DNA of 7,089 bases from Acidobacteriota bacterium. Lineage in GTDB: Bacteria; Acidobacteriota; Vicinamibacteria; Vicinamibacterales; 2-12-FULL-66-21. Shown here in pieces: positions 1 through 6,187 of this stretch (positions within the stretch are counted from its first letter, which is position 1; every line of letters begins with the position of its first letter). The position numbers were made by a program, and so were the translations under genes. The stretch is taken from positions 1 to 7,089 of the forward strand of contig JACDDJ010000231.1 in the NCBI GenBank assembly GCA_013817065.1, written 5' to 3'. The notes below the pieces were generated by a model that saw nothing but the letters and a program-made list of their open reading frames with translations, made no database searches and had not been told where the DNA came from.

Positions 1-68
1 GAAGACGGCGACATCGTCCGCGACGCGAAGGTGTTCATTGCGCCGATGACCGATCTTGGCGTTTCTCG

Positions 69-602
69 TTACTCGCTGTGGCCGCTGCACTGCAGGACGC
101 CGAGGTACTTCTTCCATGGACCCACGGCGTCCGCGTACTGGTGCGCCATCACGCGCGAAATCTGGTGCAGGTGGGTCAGATCGTGCGCCGCCCACGTCGC
201 CAGCAGTTGTGACAGCGTCACCGGACCAAGCGCCGGGTGCTGCGCCAGGCGATTTAGATCGTCCGGCTGCAGATGGAGGTCGTCCAGCGCACGCAGGCTT
301 TCGGATCGCAGCTGTGCGAACTCGTCGAGGAGCAACGCGAGTGACCGTCCCTCGATCTGTGTTGCGTGACCGGTGCGATCAAACGGCTGGAAGGTGTAGG
401 TCGGGCCGAACTGCAGCAGTGCTTTCACGCGCACCATCCAGTCGGTCCGCTCGCCATGAATCAGGTGTCCGACGATGTCGAAGGCCGACCAGGTGTCGTC
501 GCCCTCGTTATGTCGTGTCCATGCATCGGGCAGATCACGCAGCAGGGCATTGAGAGTTGCAGGCGTGCGCGCCAGCAGAGTAACGGTTTGACTAAGCTCC
601 AT
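69..602 (-). CDS. DinB superfamily (DUF664-like) putative metal-dependent protein
   Basis: This is a 177-residue protein, the normal size for a single-domain DinB/YfiT four-helix bundle. The metal-site pattern of the family is visible: H46 in the second helix (GHLIHGE, 45-51), and H140 and H144 in HDLTHLHQ (140-147). These three histidines would hold one divalent metal. Family members include thiol-dependent S-transferases and many proteins of unknown substrate; the substrate here cannot be read from sequence. The C-terminus (VGPWKKYLGVL) has the usual family ending, so the gene looks complete. The ATG at 602-600 has AAAGG three bases upstream (610-606), a weak-to-fair ribosome site. The start lies inside the reading frame of the HAMP remnant upstream, so expression may depend on sequence inherited from that broken gene. 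No signal peptide or membrane segment is seen, so it is probably cytoplasmic. The family call is confident; the function is not. Confidence 0.9.
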   Translation of the reverse strand: MELSQTVTLLARTPATLNALLRDLPDAWTRHNEGDDTWSAFDIVGHLIHGERTDWMVRVKALLQFGPTYTFQPFDRTGHATQIEGRSLALLLDEFAQLRSESLRALDDLHLQPDDLNRLAQHPALGPVTLSQLLATWAAHDLTHLHQISRVMAHQYADAVGPWKKYLGVLQCSGHSE

Positions 603-866
603 TCGCCTTTACCCCACCATGCTCGTGGCGCTCGACGTCGGTCGTCATCTGGTTGAAGGCGCGCGCCAACTGACCGACCTCGTCATTCGACTTCACCGGC
701 ACCCGCGCATCCGCTGACCAAGCTCACCGGCGAGCAGATCGGCCTCACGCTGGGCCGCCACCCGCAACGCCTCGACGTTGGTGGTATAGGAGTAGAACGT
801 CACCGCGGCCATCGGCACGACCGACAGGGCGAAGAACGCGAGGACCAGGCGGGTGCGCAGGCTCAT
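592..866 (-). pseudogene. Remnant of a HAMP-domain membrane sensor (histidine kinase or phosphatase type)
   Basis: From the ATG at 866-864 the frame encodes 57 residues beginning MSLRTRLVLAFFALSV, with a membrane segment at about residues 7-25 followed by a helical periplasmic stretch, and ends at TGA 695-693. In a different frame, beginning near 717 and ending at TAG 594-592, the DNA encodes ARVPVKSNDEVGQLARAF and then NQMTTDVE. This is the characteristic second half of a HAMP domain. An intact sensor would have a periplasmic loop, a second membrane helix and the first HAMP helix between these pieces, and a kinase or phosphatase domain after them. All of these are missing, so I read this as an internal deletion with frameshift (junction near 700-720) plus a 3' truncation at the dinB-like gene. 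The output domain is gone, so the original type (histidine kinase, SpoIIE-like phosphatase or cyclase) cannot be decided. No good ribosome site precedes the ATG. Confidence 0.75.
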
Positions 867-942
867 GAGAGTTCAATACTAACGCCCGGGTTGGGCGGTC
901 ATTGTCGACAGAGCCAAAATGTCACACGGGTGAGTCAGTGTG

Positions 943-3900
943 CTATCGCTTGACGGGACCGAGCTTCTGATCGAGCCAGCCGGCGGTCGCCTTGAGCAGG
1001 ACGTCGATGGGCGGTACGTGTCCGCCTTCGTACTTGTAGAGTTCCTTCGGCTCGCTCAGAAGCTTGAAGAGGGGCTCGGCCGCCGTTCTGAGCGGCGTGT
1101 CTTCATCGTACGTTCCCTGCACGATCAGCTTGGGCATCCGAATGTGCGGCGCGAAGTTGACCGCATCGGCAGCGGGCTGAACGGGTGCACCGCGGCGCGA
1201 CAGCCCGGCGCCCACGAGGACGACCGCACGGTAGCGCTCCTCGACCGCCGCCAGGATCAACCCGATCTGCGCACCCGCACTCGGGCCCATGAATCCGATG
1301 CGCCTTTTGTCGATATCGCGCCGTGACTCGAGGTAATCGAGTCCGCGCCGCAGATCGATGATGCGGCCCGCGACGTACTCGACGTACTCGACGGTGTTCG
1401 GATCGATCGGCGTTGGATCCGTCCGGAGGCGTCCCATGTAGCCGCTGAGGACGACACCGAAGATCGCTCGTCCAGCCCTGACGTATGGGGTCATTCGATC
1501 GTCCATCGAGTCGCTAAGCGGCCGGAGGCCGCTGTTGACGTCTCCGGCCGGTACATAGTGAAGAACCTGGAACGGCTTTGTGAAATGACGCGGTAGATAC
1601 AGGTAGGCGATGGCGCGGGCGTTGCCGGCTCCGTTGAATGTGATGCTCTCCCTGATCCACTCCGGTGTCTCGACCGTCTCCTCGATGCGTGCGTCGAGCG
1701 GCGCCTTTTTGTACTCGTAGTTCTGGGCCCACCTCCTGAAATCCGTGTCGCTCGAACGCGCATAGACGGGGATCTCGGTCGCCACTTCGATACGGGCCGC
1801 GCCCTGGTCGCCGGTACTTTCGGCGCCGTGCTGGACGAGACGAAAGCCAAGCTTGCTCGAACTGAACGTACCCGGACGGCCAGCTGCCTGGCCAAAGGTG
1901 TAGGTCGGGTCGCCGAAGGACCCGCCAGTGGCGATGAAACCATCCGAGCTGTCGTTCAGCGTCCACTCAGAAACGTTGCCGGCCATGTTGTAGGCGCCGA
2001 AGGGACTCATCCCGAATGCCATCGACGTAACCGGTAGCGGGGCGCCACCGAAGTTGGCGCGGTAAGTAAGCGTGTCGCCAGGGAAGAACACACCCCATGG
2101 CATGTAAGCGACCCCGGCGGCACCACGGATCCCGTTGCGAGCCGCCTTCTCCCACTCGAACAACGTGGGCAGCTGCTTACCTCGGAACTTTGCATATGCG
2201 GCCGCTTCGTACCACGAGATGCCAGTCACCGGGTGATCAGCCGCGCCCTCGGCGAAGTTCTGGCTGGACCAATCGCGAGGTCCGGGCAATCCGGTCCGAT
2301 CGACGAACAGCCGCACCGCCTCTTCCCACGCCAGAGGCTGGCCGTCCTTGACCATCGGGTTCGGCCAGAATTCGCGCTTCACGTATCCGCCGGCGTTGAT
2401 GAACTCCTTGAACTCCTGATTGGACGTCTCGAACTTGTCGATGAAGAAGTCATGGAGATCGACACGCCTGTCGGTGGGTCGCTCCCAACCGACCAGGCGG
2501 TACTGACCGCCCGGCACGAACGCCATCCGTGCCGGCATGGCCGCTGACGGAACAAGTCGTTGGGCCAGCTTGATCGGCGGCGGTGTGACGATGAGTTGCC
2601 CGTGCCGGGCCGGTGCGCCTGAGACCGAGAGCTCCGCAGGCGCGAACCCTTCCTTCTCGATCGAGACGATGTATTCGCCGCGAGCGATGCGGACATTGTC
2701 GATCGGACTCTGCCCGATCAGGTGCCGCTTGGGCAATGCCCCGGACGCATCAGGATTGAACCGCTGGAAGTAGACACTGGCGCCGGTTGGATCGCTCGTC
2801 ACCGAGATCGTGTCGGCGATTTTCGGCAGCACGCCGGTGATCCTCGGTTCGCCCGGCAGGTACCGCTCCGCAAGCACCGCGAGATCATAGGCTTCGAAGT
2901 TGCGACGGCTGTCGGCGAGTCTGAGGATCTCCCGCACCTGCGCCTCGGCCCAGCGGATCCTGGACGCCCTCCACATGTGCCAGCCACCGGCGGCGACGGC
3001 GACCAGCACCGCGACCGCCGCAGCGGCGAGCAGGCCGCGTGATCGCCCACGCGCCGGTGTTTTACTGCCGCTCACGCTCGAAGATGGGTGAAGAGGTGTC
3101 GGAAGTGGTGTGGCGGCGAACGAAGGGGCGGGCGTCGGCGTGACGTCACGCGTCACGACCGGATCCCCGGACGATCGCTCGAGCCGGCGCTTGAACTCCT
3201 GCTCGTCCTTCAACGCGCGTAAGTCGATCAGGAAGTCCTTGCTCGTCTGGTAGCGTTCCTCCGGATTCTTCTTCAGTGCCTTCGCCACGATGCGCTCGAG
3301 CTCCGGTGGTATATCTGGTGCGAAACGGGCCACCGGCGCTGCCTCGCGTGTGAGAATCGCGGACGCAACGACTGCAGGATTGGAATCTTCGAAGGGCCGC
3401 CGGCCGGCGAGCATCTCGTAGAGGACGATGCCGAAGCTGAAGAGATCGCTGCGCGCGTCGAGCGTCTCGCCGCGGACCTGCTCCGGAGACATGTACGGCA
3501 GTGTGCCGATCATCGACCCTGGTGTGCTCAACACCGACACCGTTCTCGTCTCGCCGGACGCCGCATCGATCTCAGTCGGCTTGGCGAGGCCGAAGTCCAT
3601 CACCTTGGCCTCGCCGCGGCGAGTGACCATGATGTTCGCCGGCTTGATGTCGCGATGAAGGATGGCGTGGCTGTGTGCTTCAGCAAGCGCGTCGGCGACC
3701 TGGGCAGCGATCGACAACGACTCGTAGACGTCGAGTGGACTCCTGTGGAGCCGCGTCTCGAGCGTCTCGCCATCCACGTACTGCATCGCGATGAAGAGGA
3801 GCCCCTCGGCCTCGCCGACTTCGTAGACCGAGCAGATGTAGGGGTGATCGAGCACCGCGGCGGCGCGCGCTTCGCGGACCAGACGGGCACGTGCGTGCGG

Positions 3901-4053
3901 GTCGCCGGCGGTTTCGGGTGGCAGGAGCTTGAGCGCGACGTGCCGGCCGAGCTGAGTATCCTCAGCCAGGTAGACCTCGCCCATGCCGCCAAATCCCAGC
4001 CTGGAGCGGACCTCGTAACGACCGAGGCGCATGCCTTCACTGACGAGCTTCAT
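943..4053 (-). CDS. Membrane-anchored Ser/Thr kinase fused to PEGA, FGE-sulfatase-like and alpha/beta-hydrolase domains
   Basis: This 1036-residue protein has four domains. Residues 11-280 are a Hanks-type kinase with all key residues: Gly loop GFGGMG 20-25, K42, E61, H133-R134-D135 with N140, D153-F154-G155 and SPE 189-191. A Pro/Ser/Thr-rich juxtamembrane linker (about 300-338) leads to one membrane helix at 341-361. Residues about 416-478 resemble PEGA. Residues about 508-741 are an FGE-sulfatase (SUMF1) fold with GNVSEW 692-697, GGSF 710-713 and GFRLV 736-740, but without the cysteines of formylglycine-generating enzymes. Residues about 800-1036 are a dienelactone-hydrolase/acetylxylan-esterase-like domain with GPSAG (S925), D983 and H1012 as the likely triad. 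The kinase should be cytoplasmic and the rest periplasmic. I chose the ATG at 4053 because it gives the usual short N-terminus before LGRYEV; a TTG at 4068 would lie in the predicted -10 box, and an ATG at 4032 is also possible. Substrates are unknown. Confidence 0.93.
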   Translation of the reverse strand: MKLVSEGMRLGRYEVRSRLGFGGMGEVYLAEDTQLGRHVALKLLPPETAGDPHARARLVREARAAAVLDHPYICSVYEVGEAEGLLFIAMQYVDGETLETRLHRSPLDVYESLSIAAQVADALAEAHSHAILHRDIKPANIMVTRRGEAKVMDFGLAKPTEIDAASGETRTVSVLSTPGSMIGTLPYMSPEQVRGETLDARSDLFSFGIVLYEMLAGRRPFEDSNPAVVASAILTREAAPVARFAPDIPPELERIVAKALKKNPEERYQTSKDFLIDLRALKDEQEFKRRLERSSGDPVVTRDVTPTPAPSFAATPLPTPLHPSSSVSGSKTPARGRSRGLLAAAAVAVLVAVAAGGWHMWRASRIRWAEAQVREILRLADSRRNFEAYDLAVLAERYLPGEPRITGVLPKIADTISVTSDPTGASVYFQRFNPDASGALPKRHLIGQSPIDNVRIARGEYIVSIEKEGFAPAELSVSGAPARHGQLIVTPPPIKLAQRLVPSAAMPARMAFVPGGQYRLVGWERPTDRRVDLHDFFIDKFETSNQEFKEFINAGGYVKREFWPNPMVKDGQPLAWEEAVRLFVDRTGLPGPRDWSSQNFAEGAADHPVTGISWYEAAAYAKFRGKQLPTLFEWEKAARNGIRGAAGVAYMPWGVFFPGDTLTYRANFGGAPLPVTSMAFGMSPFGAYNMAGNVSEWTLNDSSDGFIATGGSFGDPTYTFGQAAGRPGTFSSSKLGFRLVQHGAESTGDQGAARIEVATEIPVYARSSDTDFRRWAQNYEYKKAPLDARIEETVETPEWIRESITFNGAGNARAIAYLYLPRHFTKPFQVLHYVPAGDVNSGLRPLSDSMDDRMTPYVRAGRAIFGVVLSGYMGRLRTDPTPIDPNTVEYVEYVAGRIIDLRRGLDYLESRRDIDKRRIGFMGPSAGAQIGLILAAVEERYRAVVLVGAGLSRRGAPVQPAADAVNFAPHIRMPKLIVQGTYDEDTPLRTAAEPLFKLLSEPKELYKYEGGHVPPIDVLLKATAGWLDQKLGPVKR

Positions 4054-4067
4054 GTGCGCAGTGCGCA
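4054..4067. repeat. Tandem 7-bp repeat next to the kinase start codon
   Basis: GTGCGCA occurs twice in direct succession, abutting the ATG of the kinase on its 5' side. Each unit contains the palindrome TGCGCA. It fills the whole space between the predicted -10 box and the start codon. It could be part of a regulator site or a chance low-complexity stretch. Confidence 0.4.
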
Positions 4068-4095
4068 ATCATGACAGCGGTGGCGGCGCTGTCAA
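4068..4095 (-). promoter_or_regulatory. Candidate sigma70-type promoter of the kinase gene
   Basis: On the minus strand a perfect TTGACA (4095-4090) is followed after 16 bases by CATGAT (4073-4068), which matches four of six positions of the -10 consensus. Transcription would start near 4060, only about 7 bases before the ATG at 4053. That fits the lack of a Shine-Dalgarno sequence there and would make the message nearly leaderless. The assignment rests on motif matching alone. Confidence 0.5.
4072..4094. promoter_or_regulatory. Perfect 8-bp inverted repeat, candidate operator
   Basis: TGACAGCG (4072-4079) and CGCTGTCA (4087-4094) are perfect reverse complements separated by 7 bases. One arm covers most of the candidate -35 box of the kinase promoter and the other arm touches its -10 box. 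It sits in the 63-bp gap between two divergent genes, where a dimeric regulator could affect both. A transcript hairpin is the alternative, but the position over the -35 favours an operator. Confidence 0.5.
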
Positions 4096-4116
4096 GACTG
4101 ATGCGATGATCGGGTT

Positions 4117-4932
4117 ATGCGCTACGGGATGTCTCACAGGCTGTTGGTGGCCGCGGTTCACGCCGTATTGCTCGTCATCGGCTCCGCTACTCACGTGTGG
4201 GCACAATCGCTGGACGCCACGATCTTTGGCGGCCTGGCCTTCCCGCTCTACGACGAGCGCTTCGGTGTGCGAACTCCGTCCTTCCCGGGCGTCGAGGTAA
4301 CGGTGCCGGGATCTCCTGAGATTCGGGCCGACGGCGGCGGCGTCTTTGGCGCGGCTCTCGGGGTCTCGCTCGGTATCTTCGGGATCGAAGGGCGCGTCGA
4401 CGCGACGCAGGTCGGACTCGAGTTCAGCGGCGCACGCTACAACCTGCGCGGAACAGGATTTCCCTTCGCCGGGCTGACCGCCAGCATCATCCTCGCGCCG
4501 GGCAGATTTGACGCCGATCGCATCCCGCTGATGTCGCTCAACGGGCGGATTACCACCCCTGGTCCAATTGCCGTGATTGCGTCGGGCGGTATCAGTTATC
4601 TATCCGACATCAACATCAGCGGCAGTATCCCGCTCGCGGTGGATGCGCCCGGCATCGTTGGACTGCCGGGACTGGACGCGACGCTGCGGCTTCGCGCCTC
4701 GCCCGGGCAGAGCAGCCATCGCTTCGGCGTGAATGGCGGCGCCGGCCTGCGAGTCGGAGGCCGCGTCGCCCTCATGGCCGAAGTCCGAGGCTTTTACTTC
4801 GGAGAGTACGACCTGCGCTTCTCGAGCGAGGAAGGCGACGATCTGATCGACGAATTACTCGCGGAGGCCGCCCCGGTGAGCTTCAGGCCGGTGTTCGTCA
4901 ACGCGCAGGTGGGCATCACGTTCCGCTTCTGA
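4117..4932 (+). CDS. Secreted outer-membrane beta-barrel-like protein, function unknown
   Basis: This is a 271-residue protein. Residues 1-29 form a classical Sec signal peptide: a basic start (H7-R8), hydrophobic core LLVAAVHAVLLVIG (9-22) and likely cleavage after VWA (29), leaving QS at the mature N-terminus. The mature part is rich in glycine and in alternating hydrophobic/polar strands (for example IFGGLAF, GVSLGIFGIEGRV, GAGLRVGGRVALMAEV) and has no further hydrophobic helix. The chain ends VGITFRF; a terminal phenylalanine on a beta strand is the usual BAM signal of outer-membrane barrels. I recognise no specific family. It is divergent from the kinase gene across a 63-bp control region, so coregulation is plausible. 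The start is uncertain: ATG 4117 and ATG 4129 both give a workable signal peptide, and neither has a clear ribosome site. The last 17 bases overlap the 3' end of the convergent CruF-like fragment. Confidence 0.8.
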   Translation: MRYGMSHRLLVAAVHAVLLVIGSATHVWAQSLDATIFGGLAFPLYDERFGVRTPSFPGVEVTVPGSPEIRADGGGVFGAALGVSLGIFGIEGRVDATQVGLEFSGARYNLRGTGFPFAGLTASIILAPGRFDADRIPLMSLNGRITTPGPIAVIASGGISYLSDINISGSIPLAVDAPGIVGLPGLDATLRLRASPGQSSHRFGVNGGAGLRVGGRVALMAEVRGFYFGEYDLRFSSEEGDDLIDELLAEAAPVSFRPVFVNAQVGITFRF

Positions 4933-5236
4933 GAACCGGCGAAGCCGCAGCGTGCAGACACACCAGCAACCCGCCGACTGCAGCGGCGAGCCAGAGTCCG
5001 TACGACGCAGCAATCACTGTGAAGAAGAGGATGATGCTGAGCCCGATCCGGCGCGCCCACGCGTTGTCGGTCCAGTGGCCGGGGGCGAGGCGCAGGACGA
5101 TGAAGATCACGGCGCTCACCAGGAACCAACCGAGGAAGTTGGAGGCGGGGATTCCGTAGTACGCGCCGGCGTGGACCCAGGACCAGTACCCGAGTGGACC
5201 CGCCGCGACGGGATCGATCACGAGATCGCGCGATGT
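4916..5236 (-). pseudogene. C-terminal fragment of a CruF/DUF422 carotenoid-biosynthesis protein
   Basis: The frame encodes a block typical of the C-terminal part of the DUF422/CruF membrane family: SRDLVIDPV, then GYWSW, then GAYYGIPASNFLGWF. Two hydrophobic helices follow (about FLVSAVIFIVLRLA and IGLSIILFFTVIAASYGLWL), and the frame ends at TGA 4918-4916. CruF proteins are 2'-hydroxylases of carotenoid pathways and have roughly 250-300 residues; only about 107 are present. A GTG at 5221-5219 could start a 101-residue product, but it falls inside the conserved DLVIDPV block, so it is unlikely to be the native start. Upstream the frame loses similarity and meets a stop at 5278-5276. I read this as a truncated, probably non-functional gene. 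It runs tail to tail into the outer-membrane protein gene, overlapping it by 17 bases. The missing part may be the plus-strand remnant at about 5343-5456. Confidence 0.75.
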
Positions 5237-5342
5237 TTGGCGTGGCGCTGAGAATAATCGTCGCCGCGCGCCGGTTTACATCAGCGGTTGGAGCGTCGGA
5301 AAGGGTCGGCGGGGTTGTCGCCTACATCTTCCGGGGCGGGCC

Positions 5343-5456
5343 GGGGCCGTCCAGTGTGGCTGCATCTTCGGTCCCTACTCCTACACCGACGTCCTGCCCC
5401 CCGGGTGGAGCTTTCCGGTCCTCGAAGGGCTCAGCTGGTTTGGCGCGTGCACCGCG
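5343..5456 (+). pseudogene. Probable inverted central fragment of the same CruF/DUF422 gene
   Basis: On the plus strand this stretch encodes AVQCGCIFGPYSYTDVL, then PPGWSF, then PVLEGLSWFGACTA. The spacing of G-x-x-FG-x-Y-x-YTD-x-L, followed by a P and then L-x-WF, agrees with my memory of the conserved central block of DUF422/CruF proteins, which lies before the DLVIDPV block. The frame runs on to TGA 5472-5474 and has no convincing start. Because the C-terminal fragment of the same family lies next to it on the opposite strand, an in-place inversion with some loss is the simplest explanation. Two unrelated copies or a chance match remain possible. Confidence is limited because the fragment is only about 38 residues. 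Confidence 0.5.
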
Positions 5457-5477
5457 CGACGGTTGCAACCATGACGC

Positions 5478-5492
5478 CGGACTTAGAGTCCG
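5478..5492. other. Perfect hairpin across a stop codon
   Basis: CGGACT-TAG-AGTCCG is a 6-bp perfect stem with a 3-base loop. It spans the TAA stop (5485-5483) of the minus-strand gene ending at 5483. A second perfect palindrome, GGTTGCAACC, lies 7 bases further on (5461-5470). Neither is followed by a T run, so this is not a standard intrinsic terminator, though the pair may protect or end the transcript. Confidence 0.4.
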
Positions 5493-6133
5493 AATGACGC
5501 CAGCGCGAGATTCTCCTCGAGCACCTTCTTGAATTTGGCGATCCGCTCCTGGTTCGCGGCCGGGCCGTCCGGACCGAGCGACCCGCGCAGCTCCCCGATC
5601 CCGGATTGCAAACCGCTCCTGGCGTTTTTGAGGATCTTGCTGACGTCCATGTCGACGAAGGGCTGCCCGAGCGCGCGGTACGACTGATTGCGGATCCAGC
5701 GGTACTCCTCGAGCGACAGGCCCGTGACGTTGAGGGCTTCCACCTGTGCTCGCTTCGCATCGATCCACGTCGACGCCAGATCGGCGTAGGCCTGCAGGAC
5801 CTTCGGACCATCGCTCAGAGACGGTTCGTCCTTTGCTAGGAGGGCTTGGTATTGCGCTTCGAACGCCGCCATGCGGTCACCGAGCCGCTTTCTGACGTCG
5901 GCCTGCACCTTCACGAGCTTCTCGACCTGCGCCTCGCTAAGCTCCTCCGATGCGGGCGGGACGTAGGCGTTCTGGTTGCGCACGGACTTCTCCAGCTCGG
6001 GAGCCTCGTTGAGAACAGCGAACTGGCCGAAGGTGGCAGAGACCTGTCGGTAGGCGTAGTAGGCGAACCCACCGGCGGCGACACCGGTCACGAGCACGGC
6101 AAGGCCGCAGCCGATCGCAATCTTCTTGAACAT
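5483..6133 (-). CDS. Single-pass membrane-anchored protein with helical periplasmic domain, unknown
   Basis: This 216-residue protein has a short basic N-terminus (MFKK), one hydrophobic segment at about residues 5-27 that reads as an uncleaved signal anchor, and an alpha-helical, charged remainder without cysteine. C9 sits before the hydrophobic core rather than after it, so it is not a lipobox. Helix-rich stretches are ELSEAQVEKLVKVQADVRK (64-82), a middle region (85-102) and a C-terminal amphipathic helix (193-212). A short conserved-looking motif, LSLEEYRWIR, lies at 139-148. I do not recognise a named family. The start was set at ATG 6133 because GAGGT stands four bases upstream and the membrane segment follows at once; a GTG at 6172 would add 13 residues with no ribosome site. 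It appears to be a single-gene unit, divergent from the HTH protein. Reality as a gene is well supported; function is unknown. Confidence 0.85.
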   Translation of the reverse strand: MFKKIAIGCGLAVLVTGVAAGGFAYYAYRQVSATFGQFAVLNEAPELEKSVRNQNAYVPPASEELSEAQVEKLVKVQADVRKRLGDRMAAFEAQYQALLAKDEPSLSDGPKVLQAYADLASTWIDAKRAQVEALNVTGLSLEEYRWIRNQSYRALGQPFVDMDVSKILKNARSGLQSGIGELRGSLGPDGPAANQERIAKFKKVLEENLALASFGL

Positions 6134-6137
6134 AGGG

Positions 6138-6142
6138 ACCTC
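6138..6142 (-). promoter_or_regulatory. Ribosome binding site deciding the start of the membrane-anchored gene
   Basis: GAGGT on the minus strand stands four bases before the ATG at 6133. The alternative GTG start at 6172 has no such site. Confidence 0.7.
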
Positions 6143-6155
6143 GGGAAGAGGCCTC

Positions 6156-6184
6156 AGTCTAGCGGCATCCACGCTCGAGGTCGA
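6156..6184 (-). promoter_or_regulatory. Weak candidate promoter of the membrane-anchored gene
   Basis: On the minus strand TCGACC (6184-6179) and TAGACT (6161-6156) are spaced by 17 bases, each matching four of six consensus positions. The start of transcription would be near 6149, leaving a leader of about 16 bases that contains the GAGGT site. The matches are modest and could arise by chance. Confidence 0.3.
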
Positions 6185-6187
6185 GCG
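6172..6187. promoter_or_regulatory. Perfect 7-bp inverted repeat, possible operator
   Basis: CGCTCGA-GG-TCGAGCG is a perfect inverted repeat with a 2-base spacer. It overlaps the candidate -35 box of the minus-strand gene. It is flanked by two near-identical direct repeats, GCGGCATCC (6162-6170) and GCGGCAATCC (6185-6194). A dimeric regulator site is plausible; no specific regulator can be named. Confidence 0.35.

Noticed and set aside
1..68. Possible 3' end of an upstream plus-strand gene (EDGDIVRDAKVFIAP in frame 1)
   Set aside because: The first 17 or so codons have coding-like third positions, but the frame meets no stop near 69 and runs on through the antisense of the dinB-like gene to 369. 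Too little sequence to name or confirm a gene.
867..942. Possible terminator hairpins after the kinase gene (CACAC...GTGTG near 919-941; CGCCC...GGGCG near 883-897)
   Set aside because: The stems are only 5 bp with loops of 5-10 bases and no proper T run follows, so they are not better than chance in GC-rich DNA.
1514..1966. Long antisense and shifted open frames within the kinase gene
   Set aside because: They are Arg/Ser/Pro-rich and lack domains, as expected for alternative frames of a GC-rich gene; the kinase frame has clear motifs throughout.
4066..4068. TTG as the kinase start
   Set aside because: It would lie in the predicted -10 box and has no ribosome site; ATG 4053 gives the usual short N-terminus for this kinase type.
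4102..4110. Extended -10-like TGCGATGAT for the outer-membrane protein gene
   Set aside because: It matches only four of six core positions, has no -35 partner, and would place transcription start at the ATG. Too weak to list as a promoter.
6172..6172. GTG start adding 13 residues to the membrane-anchored protein
   Set aside because: No ribosome site, and the added residues lie over the promoter and inverted-repeat region; ATG 6133 has GAGGT at proper spacing.
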